DNA of 64,000 nucleotides from Cryobacterium sp. MP_M3 (GTDB taxonomy: Bacteria; Actinomycetota; Actinomycetes; Actinomycetales; Microbacteriaceae), in assembly GCF_015752155.1 (NCBI RefSeq), contig NZ_JADOVI010000009.1:1-64000 (forward strand), written 5' to 3'. The position numbers and the translations under genes are program-made. The notes beneath the pieces are model-generated. The model saw nothing but the letters and a program-made list of their open reading frames with translations. It made no database searches and was not told the origin of the DNA. Shown here piece by piece: positions 44,800-55,409 of the stretch (its first letter is position 1; every line of letters starts with the position of its first letter).

Positions 44800-45626
44800 T
44801 GCCCCCCTCCCCACCAGTCCCGCACACCCTCGCCGCCGTCGGACTCAGCCTCGGCTACGACTCCCGGCGGATCATCGACGACCTCGACCTCGAGCTGCCG
44901 AGCGGCCGGATCACGGTCATCGTGGGGGCCAACGCCTCCGGCAAGTCGACGCTGCTGCGCGGGCTCGCCCGGCTCCTCCGGCCGGAGAGCGGCGTCGTCC
45001 TCCTCGACGGCGACGATCTGTTCGGACTGCCGGGCAAGCGGGTTGCCACGGTGGTCGGGCTGCTTCCGCAGCATCCGGTCGCCCCAGCGGGGATCAGCGT
45101 CAGCGACCTGGTCGGCCGTGGCCGCCATCCGCACCAGGGCTGGTTCGGGCGGTGGTCGGGCACCGACGACGCCGTCGTCTCGGCGGCGCTGGCCGCGACC
45201 GACACCCTCGAGCTTTCCGCCCGGCGCCTCGAAGACCTGTCCGGCGGCCAGCGGCAACGGGTTTGGATCGCGATGGCGCTGGCCCAGGACACCGACATCC
45301 TCTTGCTCGACGAGCCGACGACCTTCCTCGACGTGGCCCACCAGCTCGAGGTGCTCGACCTGCTGCACGAGCGCAACCGCGGGGAGGGCACCACGATCGC
45401 CATGGTGCTCCACGATCTCAACCTCGCGGCCCGGTACGCGGACCACCTGGTCGTGCTGCGCGAGGGGCGGATCCTCGCCCAGGGTGACCCCCGCGACGTA
45501 CTGACCGCCGCGGTCGTGCTCGACGCCTTCGGTCTCTCGGCCCGGATCATTGACGACCCCGTCTCCGGGACCCCCCTGATCGTGCCGATCGGCCGGTTCC
45601 ACGACAATCACCCTCGGATAAGTTAG
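44799..45626 (+). CDS. Iron-siderophore ABC transporter ATPase
   Basis: A 275-residue ATPase of the FecE/FhuC type. Walker A is GANASGKST, the signature LSGGQRQRVWIAMALAQ and Walker B ILLLDEPTTFLD; the H-loop His is in MVLHDLNLAARY. It energises the two permeases upstream. The second iron box overlaps its stop codon. Confidence 0.95.
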   Translation: MPPSPPVPHTLAAVGLSLGYDSRRIIDDLDLELPSGRITVIVGANASGKSTLLRGLARLLRPESGVVLLDGDDLFGLPGKRVATVVGLLPQHPVAPAGISVSDLVGRGRHPHQGWFGRWSGTDDAVVSAALAATDTLELSARRLEDLSGGQRQRVWIAMALAQDTDILLLDEPTTFLDVAHQLEVLDLLHERNRGEGTTIAMVLHDLNLAARYADHLVVLREGRILAQGDPRDVLTAAVVLDAFGLSARIIDDPVSGTPLIVPIGRFHDNHPRIS

Positions 45627-45641
45627 GTTAGGCTTACCTTA
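45623..45641. promoter_or_regulatory. DtxR/IdeR-type iron box before the substrate-binding protein gene
   Basis: TTAGGTTAGGCTTACCTTA matches the IdeR consensus at 17 of 19 positions. It lies 32 bases ahead of the GTG start, giving this gene its own iron-repressed promoter. Confidence 0.88.
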
Positions 45642-45673
45642 GTCAACTAGTCCTCCCAGATTCGGAGCCGCCC

Positions 45674-46672
45674 GTGCCACGTCCCCTGCCCTGCCTCCTG
45701 GCCGCCGCGACAGTGCTCGCCCTCACGCTCAGCGGGTGCTCCGCGCCCGCGCCGGCGACGGATGCCCCGGCCACCGGAACTTTCCCGGTCACGCTGGAGC
45801 ACGCCTTCGGTTCCACCACCATCGATTCGGCTCCGACCCGCGTCGTGGCGTGGGGCTGGGGGAGCGCCGACGACGCCATCGCGCTCGGCGTCGTGCCGGT
45901 GGCCATTCCGTTCCAGGAATACGGCGGTGACGAGGACGGTGTGCTGCCGTGGATCGCCGAGGCCCTCGCGGCGAAGCAGCTGGCGACCCCCACGGTGCTG
46001 CCGAACTCGACCGAGCCGCCGTATGAGGAGATCGCCCTCGCCGCGCCCGATGTGATCCTGGCCGGCTAGTCCGGCATCACGGAGGAGCAGTACGACCTGC
46101 TCAGCGAGATCGCGCCGGTCGTCGCCTACCCCGGCGAGCCCTGGGCGACCGACTGGCGGGAACTGATCACCCTGACCGGCACGGCCCTCGGCAGGACCGC
46201 GGAGGCCACGACGCTCCTCGCCGACATCGATGCCGAGATCGCGGGCCAGGCCGCGGCGCATCCGGAATTCGCCGGAAAGAGCATCGCACTCACCAGCGAC
46301 AGCGGCGGAACCTTCTACGTGTACAAGAAGGAAGACCCCCGGGTGGCCTTCACCCTCGACCTCGGCTTCGCCAGCGCACCGAGCGTCGACGCCCTCGCGA
46401 CCGGCGAGGCGAGCTTCTTCTACACGCTGAGTCACGAACGACTGGGCGAACTCGACAGCGACGTGCTGGTGAACTTCGGTTCGACCAGGGAAGAATCCGA
46501 CGCCTTCCTCTCGGCCGGGTACGCCCGGGCCATGCCCCAGGTGGCGGCCGGCCGGGTGGCCTCGCCGGTCGGCGCGGCGTTCATCGCGTCGGTCTCGCCT
46601 CCCACGGCGCTCTCGCTGCCGTGGGGGATCGACGACTACGTCGCCCTCCTCTCTGCGGCTGCAGCGGAATAG
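45674..46672 (+). pseudogene. Iron-siderophore substrate-binding lipoprotein interrupted by an in-frame amber codon
   Basis: One continuous frame of 332 sense-plus-amber codons encodes a FepB/FecB-type periplasmic-binding lipoprotein: signal peptide with lipobox LSGC, then APTRVVAWGWGSADDAIALG and PPYEEIALAAPDVILAG. Codon 132 is TAG (46067-46069); the same frame continues SGITEEQYDLLSEIAPVVAY and runs to the expected C-terminus at 46672. Relatives have Tyr here (A-Y-S-G-I-T), so one base change from TAC/TAT explains it. Product is a 131-residue fragment unless the amber is suppressed or is a sequence error. Confidence 0.85.
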
Positions 46673-46906
46673 GCGATCCCGGGGCAGCCTGCGCAGGCCC
46701 AGAGAGAAGGGGCGTAATCCGCGTGAAACACAAGGGTGGCCATACTGGTCACGGGCGGGTCCGACGCTCAGGATAGCTGGCTCAAAACGTTATCTGCGCA
46801 CGGAATCCGCGTCATCGAGGTGTTATATGCTCGCATTTGTCGCAAACCGTTCACGGACCTCAATGACGAACCCGCAACATCCGACAACCACGAAGAAGGC
46901 CTCGCA

Positions 46907-47794
46907 ATGCGCGCTAAATACCTACTCCCGGCCCTCGCCGCCGTCACAGCCCTGATGCTCACCGGCTGTGTCGACAACTCCACTCCCGCCACCGGCGGTT
47001 CGACCGCCGGAAGCGTCACCAAGGACGAGAAGGCCGCGGCCCTCGTTCCCGCCGATGTCGCCAAGACGGGCAAGCTCGTCGTCGGCACCGACCCGACCTA
47101 CGCCCCCAACGAGTTCAAGGACGAGGCCGGCGCGCCGATCGGCTGGGGCATCGAGATCGCCAGCGCCGTTGCGGGCAAGCTCGGCCTCAAGGCCGAGTTC
47201 CAGGTCGCCAAGTTCGACAACATCATCCCGAGCGTCACCGGCGGCAAGGCCGACATCGGCGAATCATCGTTCACCGACACGGTCGAGCGTGAGAAGCAGG
47301 TCGACTTCGTCAACTACTACACGGCCGGCATCCAGTGGGCCTCCGCCAAGGGCAAGGAGGTCGACCCCGACAACGCGTGCGGCCTCAAGGTCGCCGTGCA
47401 GGCCACCACGTTCGAGGACACCGACGAGGTCCCGGCCAAGAGCGACGCCTGCGTCGCCGCCGGCAAGCCGCCGATCGACAAGCTCAAGTTCGACACCCAG
47501 GATGCCGCCACCAACGCGGTCGTGCTCGGCCAGGCCGACGCCCTCAGCGCCGACTCGCCCGTCACGCTCTACGCGATCGAGCAGACCAAGGGCAAGCTCC
47601 AGCCCGCGGGCAAGACCTTCGACGTGGCACCGTACGGCATCGTCGTCAAGAAGGGCTCAGACCTCACCAAGGCCGTGCAGGCCGCCCTCCAGTCCATGGT
47701 CGACGACGGCTCCTACGGCAAGATCCTCGACAAGTGGGGTGTGGCCGACGGCGGCATCGACAAGATCACGATCAACGCGGCCGCGAACGGTTAA
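46907..47794 (+). CDS. Polar amino acid ABC transporter substrate-binding lipoprotein
   Basis: A 295-residue family 3 solute-binding protein. The signal peptide ends MLTGC (lipobox). The mature part opens with GKLVVGTDPTYAPNEFKDEAG, and the hinge and second lobe include KADIGESSFTDTVEREKQVD. The ATG follows GAAGAAGG; the longer upstream frame has no homology. The 233-base spacer before it is AT-richer than average and must hold the promoter; it includes a 12-bp palindrome GCCTGCGCAGGC at 46687-46698. Confidence 0.93.
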   Translation: MRAKYLLPALAAVTALMLTGCVDNSTPATGGSTAGSVTKDEKAAALVPADVAKTGKLVVGTDPTYAPNEFKDEAGAPIGWGIEIASAVAGKLGLKAEFQVAKFDNIIPSVTGGKADIGESSFTDTVEREKQVDFVNYYTAGIQWASAKGKEVDPDNACGLKVAVQATTFEDTDEVPAKSDACVAAGKPPIDKLKFDTQDAATNAVVLGQADALSADSPVTLYAIEQTKGKLQPAGKTFDVAPYGIVVKKGSDLTKAVQAALQSMVDDGSYGKILDKWGVADGGIDKITINAAANG

Positions 47795-47797
47795 CCC

Positions 47798-48814
47798 ATG
47801 AGCACCACAGAACGCAGTGGCGCGTCGGCGGGGGAGACCCCGCCGACGCCAGAACCGGCCTCCGTGCCGATCAAGGCGATCAGGCTGCGGCATCCGTGGC
47901 GGGCGGTCTTCGCGGTCCTCATCGTCGTGGTCTTCGCACTCCTGATGATCGATGCGGCCTACCGGCCGGCCTACGACTGGCCGTCGGTGGGCAAGTACCT
48001 CTTCGACCGGCGCATCTCCCAGGCCGCCCTGGTCACCCTCGAACTGACGGTGTACTCGATGGTGATCGCGATCATCCTCGGCGTCATCCTGGCCGTGATG
48101 CGCCTGTCGCCCAACCCGGTGGTCAAGAGCGTGGCCTGGTTCTACCTGTGGGTCTTCCGCGGCACCCCGGTTTACGTGCAGCTGACGATCTGGGGCCTGA
48201 TCTCGCTGATCTACTCCAGCATCGACATCGGCATCCCGTTCATGGAGCCGTGGGTGTCATTCCAGACCCAGGCCGCGCTGAACACGTTCACGCTGGCCAT
48301 CATCGGGCTGGCGCTCAACGAGGCCGCCTACATGGCCGAGATCGTGCGCGCCGGCCTGCTGGCCGTTGACCGCGGCCAGGAGGAGGCGGCGACCGCCCTC
48401 GGCATGAGCTGGTCGCAGACGATGACCCGCGTCATCCTGCCGCAGTCGATGCGCGTGATCATCCCGCCGACCGGGAACGAGGTCATCAGCATGCTGAAGA
48501 CCACGTCGCTGGTCACGGCCGTGCCGTTCAGCTTCGAGCTGTTCACCCGGTCGAGGGACATCTCCGCCGAGACGTTCAACCCCATCCCGCTGCTGATCGT
48601 CGCCTCGCTCTGGTACCTGTTCTTCACCTCGATCCTGATGGTGGGACAACACTTCCTGGAGAAGCGCTTCGCCCGCGGTCTCGCCGATCGCCAGCCGGAG
48701 AAGAAGGAACCCGGCGTGGCCACCGGCGCCTTCACCGGCGTGATGCCCGTGGTCGGGTCCGACCCGCCTGCCATTGTCCTGCCGCCGAAGGATCGACCAG
48801 GAGGTCAGCGATGA
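47798..48814 (+). CDS. Polar amino acid ABC transporter permease
   Basis: A 338-residue permease of the HisM/ArtQ group. It has an extra N-terminal helix and a hydrophilic tail. The permease motif [20 protein letters not shown] precedes [22 protein letters not shown] (EAA loop). A single permease implies a homodimer. It starts 3 bases after the binding-protein stop and overlaps the ATPase gene by ATGA. Confidence 0.94.
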   Translation: MSTTERSGASAGETPPTPEPASVPIKAIRLRHPWRAVFAVLIVVVFALLMIDAAYRPAYDWPSVGKYLFDRRISQAALVTLELTVYSMVIAIILGVILAVMRLSPNPVVKSVAWFYLWVFRGTPVYVQLTIWGLISLIYSSIDIGIPFMEPWVSFQTQAALNTFTLAIIGLALNEAAYMAEIVRAGLLAVDRGQEEAATALGMSWSQTMTRVILPQSMRVIIPPTGNEVISMLKTTSLVTAVPFSFELFTRSRDISAETFNPIPLLIVASLWYLFFTSILMVGQHFLEKRFARGLADRQPEKKEPGVATGAFTGVMPVVGSDPPAIVLPPKDRPGGQR

Positions 48815-49611
48815 GCGACACGAACACGACGCCCGCGGCACCCCGTAAAGACGTGCCGATGGTGCTCGCCGAGCAGGTCTCGAAGAGCTTCGGCTCCAAC
48901 GAGGTGCTCAAGAGCATCTCGCTCGAGGTGAAGCGCGGAGAGGTGATGTGCCTGGTCGGCCCGAGCGGGTCGGGCAAGTCCACTTTCCTGCGCTGCATCA
49001 ACCACCTGGAGGTGCTCTCCGCGGGGCGGTTGAGCGTGGACGGCGAACTGATCGGCTATCGCGAGGCGAACGGCAAACTGTACGAGATGGCGCCGAAGGA
49101 GGCGGCCAGGCAGCGCCGGGACATCGGCATGGTGTTCCAGCGCTTCAACCTGTTCCCGCACATGACGGCGCTGCAGAACGTGATGGAGGCGCCGATCCGG
49201 GTGAAGGGCCTGCCGAAGGCCCAGGTCGAGCAGACCGCGCGCGATCTGCTCGCCCGGGTGGGGCTGGCCGAACGCGCCGACTACTACCCGGCGCACCTGT
49301 CCGGCGGCCAGCAGCAGCGGGTCGCCATCGCCAGGGCGCTCGCGATGGAGCCCAAGCTGATGCTCTTCGACGAGCCGACCAGCGCGCTCGACCCCGAGCT
49401 CGTCGGTGAGGTCCTCGACGTGATGAAGGGCCTGGCGAAGTCGGGAATGACCATGATCGTGGTCACCCACGAGATGGGCTTCGCCAAGGAAGTGGCCGAC
49501 TCGCTGGTGTTCATGGACGGCGGCGTGGTCGTCGAAGCCGGCGACCCCGACCAGGTCCTCACCAACCCGCAGCACCGCCGCACCCAGGCGTTCCTCTCCA
49601 AGGTGCTGTAG
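48811..49611 (+). CDS. Polar amino acid ABC transporter ATPase
   Basis: A 266-residue GlnQ-like ATPase. Walker A is GPSGSGKST, signature [17 protein letters not shown] and Walker [14 protein letters not shown]. The transporter is complete (binding protein, permease, ATPase). A strong hairpin follows its stop. The imported amino acid is unknown. Confidence 0.96.
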   Translation: MSDTNTTPAAPRKDVPMVLAEQVSKSFGSNEVLKSISLEVKRGEVMCLVGPSGSGKSTFLRCINHLEVLSAGRLSVDGELIGYREANGKLYEMAPKEAARQRRDIGMVFQRFNLFPHMTALQNVMEAPIRVKGLPKAQVEQTARDLLARVGLAERADYYPAHLSGGQQQRVAIARALAMEPKLMLFDEPTSALDPELVGEVLDVMKGLAKSGMTMIVVTHEMGFAKEVADSLVFMDGGVVVEAGDPDQVLTNPQHRRTQAFLSKVL

Positions 49612-49619
49612 CCGGTTCC

Positions 49620-49652
49620 GCAGGCGGCATCCGGGCAACGGATGCCGCCTGC
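49620..49652 (+). terminator. Terminator-like hairpin after the amino acid transporter operon
   Basis: GCAGGCGGCATCCG pairs perfectly with CGGATGCCGCCTGC (14 bp) around a 5-base loop. No T-run follows, as is common for actinobacterial terminators. Confidence 0.75.
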
Positions 49653-49658
49653 GACCTC

Positions 49659-49730
49659 GTCGAGTTCCACCGTTTCGGTCGAGACCGAGTCGCGCACCTG
49701 ACGGGCTCGACCGAAAAGGTGGATCTCGGC
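49659..49730. repeat. Imperfect inverted repeat (REP/MITE-like)
   Basis: Arms 49659-49683 and 49706-49730 pair over 25 bases with about three mismatches; the inner 18 bases have one. The TTTCGGTCGAG/CTCGACCGAAAA core looks like a dispersed Microbacteriaceae repeat. It lies between convergent genes and may also stop transcription from both sides. Confidence 0.7.
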
Positions 49731-49743
49731 GGGAAGCGGAGGC

Positions 49744-52700
49744 TCAGCTCGTGAGGACCTTGTGGATGCGCTGGAGGGAGACGGACTCCGCGGCCTTCAG
49801 CTCCTGGGCGAACAGGCTGATCCTCAGCTCCTCGATCATCCACCGTGCGCGCACCAGGTTCGCCTGCGAGTCGGGGGCCAGCGGAATCCGGCCGCCGGCA
49901 TCCGTGTACCGGGTGGTGGCGGCCTGGCTCTCGTTCATCCAGACCCGGTCGCGGCTCGGGTTGTCGCCCAGCTTGACGATCCGGGAACTGATCCCGCCGA
50001 GGTAGCGGGGCAGGTGGCGCAGCTGGGCGAGACCCGTAGCGCTGACGAAACCGGGGTAGATCAGCCCGGCCAGCTGGCTGCGGGCATCCGTCAACGCCGG
50101 CAGCAGCGCCATGCTGGTGGAGGCCTTGAGCGCCTTGTCGGCTGACCTGGCCGCGGTGAGGATGCGCGCGACGAGCCCGACCGTCTCGAACATCGAGTCC
50201 ATCACGACGCCGGAGACCCGGTCGCGGATGGTGTCGAACTCGGCTTTCATGAAGACCTGGCCACCCGGAGTGACCCGGAACAGCACGTCGTCGACGCTCG
50301 CCGCCAGGCAGTCGTCGAAGAGCGCCTGGGTCGACCGGTACGGGCTGGTCGCGAGGCTGAGCTTCTCGGCCCCGGTGAGGTGCTGCTGCACATAGGCGAC
50401 CGGTGACGGCGTCGCGAGCAGGAGCAGGCGGCGCACCCCGCCGGGCAGGGTGCGGGCCTGCTCGGCCTCGGTGCTCATCATCCGGATGCTCACCGACTGG
50501 CCCTCGTCGACGAGGGTCGGGTAGCCGCGGATGGTGTTGTCGCCCTGCCGGGTGTCGAGGAAGCGGGGCAGCTCCGGGAAATCCCAACTGGTCAGCCCGG
50601 AGCGCTCGATCGCATTGGTGGGGGTGGCGGCGGATGCCGCGGCGACGCTCTCGCGGGCCTGGCTGCCGAGCCGGCGCTGCAGCTCGAGCAGGTCCTTCCC
50701 GGAGGCGATCGGGCGACCGTGTTCGTCGACGACGCTGAACGTCATCCTCAGGTGGGCGGGCACCCGGACCAGTTCGAAATCGTTCGCGGTCACCGGCACA
50801 TAGGTGAGCCTCTGGATCAGGCCGGCGAGCGTCTCGGTGAAGGGCACGTCGTCTCGGTCGAACAGGTTCCGGCCGGCGGGCCCGCCGGTCGAAGCTCCGG
50901 TCGATACCCCGATCGAACCGCCGCTCGCGCCTGAAACCCCGACCGACACCTCTCCCGGCGCCGGCGGCAGCTCGGTCAGCAGCCGCTTCGCCCAGTCGCC
51001 CGCGGGCACCACGTTGCGACGGATGCTCTTGGGCAGCGACTTGATCAGCGCCGTGACCAGGTCGGCGCGGAGGCCGGGCACCTGCCAGTCGAAGCCGGTG
51101 GGGGAGAGACGGGCGAGCAGGGCCAGCGGGATTCGAACGGTCACGCCGTCATCGTCCGCGCCGGGCTCGAACCGGTAGCTGAGCGTGAACTTCTGGTCGC
51201 CCTGGCGCCAGATCGGCGGGAACACGGCCTCGTCGATCTCCGGCGCGTCCTCCGGGACGAGCGCGTCGGCGGTCATCGTGAGCAGGTCGGGCGTCTGGGT
51301 GCGCGCCTGGCGCCACCAGGTTTCGAAGGTGCGGGTGGAGCAGACGTCGGCGGGGATGCGCTTCTGGTAGAACTCGAACACGGCCTCATCGTCGAAGAGG
51401 ATGTCGCGGCGGCGCGTGCGCTCCTCGAGCTCGGCGAGCTCGGCGCGGAGCTTCTTGTTGGCGCGGTCGAACGCGGTGACCCGCTGGTCGATGCGGTCGA
51501 GGTCCCACTCGCCCTCGACCAGGGCGTGCCGGATGAACAGGTCGCGCGCGTAGGCCGGGTCGACCCGGGAGAACTGGATCCGGCGGCGCGGCACGATCGG
51601 CACCCCGTAGAGGGTGACCCGCTCGTAGGCGACGACGGCGCCCTGCTTCTTCTCCCAGTGCGGCTCGGAGTAGCTGCGCTTGCACAGGTCACCGGCGAGC
51701 GGCTCGGCCCAGGCCGGGTCGACGACGGCGTTCATCCGGGCGAACAGGCGGCTGGTCTCGACCAGCTCGGCGCTCATCACGGCGTTCGGCTGCTTCTTCG
51801 CCAGCGCCGAGCCGGGGAAGATCACGAACCGCTGCTGGCGCGCCCCGATGTAGTCCTTCTTGGCGGTGTCCTTGAGGCCGATGTGCGAGAGCAGGCCGGC
51901 CAGGAGCGAGCGGTGGATGCCGTCGGGGTTCACGCTGGGGTCGCCGACGTGCAGGCCGAGCGGCTTGGCCATCTGCCGCAGCTGCTTGTACACGTCCTGC
52001 CACTCGCGCACCCGCAGGTAGTTGAGGAACTCGTTCTTGCACAGGCGCCGGAACGCGCTCGAGCCGAGTTCCTTCTGCTGCGTCTCCAGGTAGTTCCAGA
52101 GGTTGAGCAGGCTGAGGAAGTCGCTGGTCGGGTCGGCGAAACGGGCGTGCTGCTGGTCGGCCTGGGCGCGGCGTTCGAGCGGGCGTTCGCGCGGGTCCTG
52201 AATGGTGAGGCCGGCCACGATCGCCATCACCTCGCGGCTCGTGCCCTGGGTCTTCGACTCGACCACCATCCGGCCGAACCGAGGGTCGATGGGGAGCTTC
52301 GCGAGCTGCTGGCCGATCCGGGTGAGTTTGGAGACGCCGCCGGACGCGTTGCTGCCTCCGGTTCCGGGGGCGACCGCGCCTAGTTCGGCGAGCAGGTCGA
52401 GGCCGTCCTTGATGCCGCGGGAGTCCGGCGGGGTGAGGAACGGGAACGCGGCGATGTCGCCGAGGCCGAGCGAGATCATCTGCAGGATGACCGCGGCCAG
52501 GTTCGTGCGCAGGATCTCCGGCTCGGTGTACTCGGGGCGGCGGGTGAAGTCCTCCTCCGAGTACAGCCTGATGGCGATGCCGTCGCTGGTGCGTCCGCTC
52601 CGGCCGGAGCGCTGGTTCGCGGACGCCTGCGAGATCGCCTCGATCGGCAACCGCTGCACCTTCGAGCGCACGCTGTACCGGCTGATCCGCGCGGTTCCGG

Positions 52701-53664
52701 CGTCGATGACATAACGGATGCCCGGCACGGTCAGGCTGGTCTCGGCCACGTTCGTGGCGAGCACGATCCGGCGCCGCACCCCGGCCACGGTCGACGGCTG
52801 GAAAACCTTGTGCTGGTCGGCGGCGGAGAGCCGGCCGTAGAGCGGGAGGACCTCGGTGGGGTTGCCGCGACCGCCGGTGGCGAACTTGCCTTGCAGGGCG
52901 TCGGCGGCGTCGCGGATCTCGGTCTCGCCGCTGAGGAAGACGAGCACGTCGCCGCTGGACTCCCGGTCGAGCTCGTCGAGCGCGGCGGAGATGCCTTCGA
53001 TGTAGTCACGGTCGACGGCGGGTGCGGCATCCGTCAGCTCATCGTCGTCCATCGCCTCGGCGACGAGCGGGCGGTAGCGGATCTCGACCGGGTAGGTGCG
53101 GCCGGAGACTTCGATGATCGGGGCCGGGCTGCCGTCGGCGGCCGCGAAATGCTCGGCGAAGCTCTGCGGGTCGATCGTCGCGGAGGTGATGATGAGCTTG
53201 AGGTCGGGGCGCTGCGGCAGGAGCTGGCGCAGGTAGCCGAGGAGGAAATCGATGTTGAGGCTGCGCTCGTGCGCCTCGTCGATGATGATCGTGTCGTACT
53301 TGCGGAGCATCCGGTCGCGGTGCATCTCGTTGAGCAGGATGCCGTCGGTCATCAGCTTGATCCGGGTATCGGGCCCGACCTGGTCGGTGAAGCGCACCTG
53401 GTAGCCGACGGTCTGGCCGACCTCCTGGCCGAGTTCCTCCGCGATGCGCTCGGCGATGGTGCGGGCGGCGAGGCGGCGCGGCTGGGTGTGGCCGATGCTG
53501 GTGCGGCCGAGTTCGAGGCAGATCTTCGGCAGCTGGGTGGTCTTGCCGGAGCCGGTCGCGCCGGCGACGATCACCACCTGGTTGTCACGGATGGCGCGCG
53601 CGATATCCTCGCGGCGCTGGCTGACCGGGAGTTCGGGCGGGAAGGTGATGACGACGGGGATCAT
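49744..53664 (-). CDS. hrpA: ATP-dependent RNA helicase HrpA
   Basis: A 1306-residue DEAH-box helicase. Walker A is VAGATGSGKTTQLPK, motif II IIIDEAHERSLNID and motif VI NQRSGRSGRTSDGIA. The helicase-associated, OB-fold and long HrpA C-terminal (DUF3418) regions follow, matching the ~1300 residues of the family. GGAAGG precedes the ATG at 53664. HrpA is linked to rescue of stalled or collided ribosomes in E. coli. Confidence 0.96.
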   Translation of the reverse strand: MIPVVITFPPELPVSQRREDIARAIRDNQVVIVAGATGSGKTTQLPKICLELGRTSIGHTQPRRLAARTIAERIAEELGQEVGQTVGYQVRFTDQVGPDTRIKLMTDGILLNEMHRDRMLRKYDTIIIDEAHERSLNIDFLLGYLRQLLPQRPDLKLIITSATIDPQSFAEHFAAADGSPAPIIEVSGRTYPVEIRYRPLVAEAMDDDELTDAAPAVDRDYIEGISAALDELDRESSGDVLVFLSGETEIRDAADALQGKFATGGRGNPTEVLPLYGRLSAADQHKVFQPSTVAGVRRRIVLATNVAETSLTVPGIRYVIDAGTARISRYSVRSKVQRLPIEAISQASANQRSGRSGRTSDGIAIRLYSEEDFTRRPEYTEPEILRTNLAAVILQMISLGLGDIAAFPFLTPPDSRGIKDGLDLLAELGAVAPGTGGSNASGGVSKLTRIGQQLAKLPIDPRFGRMVVESKTQGTSREVMAIVAGLTIQDPRERPLERRAQADQQHARFADPTSDFLSLLNLWNYLETQQKELGSSAFRRLCKNEFLNYLRVREWQDVYKQLRQMAKPLGLHVGDPSVNPDGIHRSLLAGLLSHIGLKDTAKKDYIGARQQRFVIFPGSALAKKQPNAVMSAELVETSRLFARMNAVVDPAWAEPLAGDLCKRSYSEPHWEKKQGAVVAYERVTLYGVPIVPRRRIQFSRVDPAYARDLFIRHALVEGEWDLDRIDQRVTAFDRANKKLRAELAELEERTRRRDILFDDEAVFEFYQKRIPADVCSTRTFETWWRQARTQTPDLLTMTADALVPEDAPEIDEAVFPPIWRQGDQKFTLSYRFEPGADDDGVTVRIPLALLARLSPTGFDWQVPGLRADLVTALIKSLPKSIRRNVVPAGDWAKRLLTELPPAPGEVSVGVSGASGGSIGVSTGASTGGPAGRNLFDRDDVPFTETLAGLIQRLTYVPVTANDFELVRVPAHLRMTFSVVDEHGRPIASGKDLLELQRRLGSQARESVAAASAATPTNAIERSGLTSWDFPELPRFLDTRQGDNTIRGYPTLVDEGQSVSIRMMSTEAEQARTLPGGVRRLLLLATPSPVAYVQQHLTGAEKLSLATSPYRSTQALFDDCLAASVDDVLFRVTPGGQVFMKAEFDTIRDRVSGVVMDSMFETVGLVARILTAARSADKALKASTSMALLPALTDARSQLAGLIYPGFVSATGLAQLRHLPRYLGGISSRIVKLGDNPSRDRVWMNESQAATTRYTDAGGRIPLAPDSQANLVRARWMIEELRISLFAQELKAAESVSLQRIHKVLTS

Positions 53665-53751
53665 GAGCCTTCCATCGTATTCCAAGCCGGGGAACACCCG
53701 GGTGCCCGGTCGCCACCGCCGCCTTAAACCGCACGATGTTAGCATCAATGC

Positions 53752-55402
<1,651 letters not shown>

Positions 55403-55409
55403 CCGCGAC

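Noticed and set aside
45674..46672. Genuine recoding of TAG as pyrrolysine or another amino acid
   Set aside because: No pyl genes or recoding signal are visible, and many other genes here use TAG as a normal stop; a nonsense mutation is simpler.
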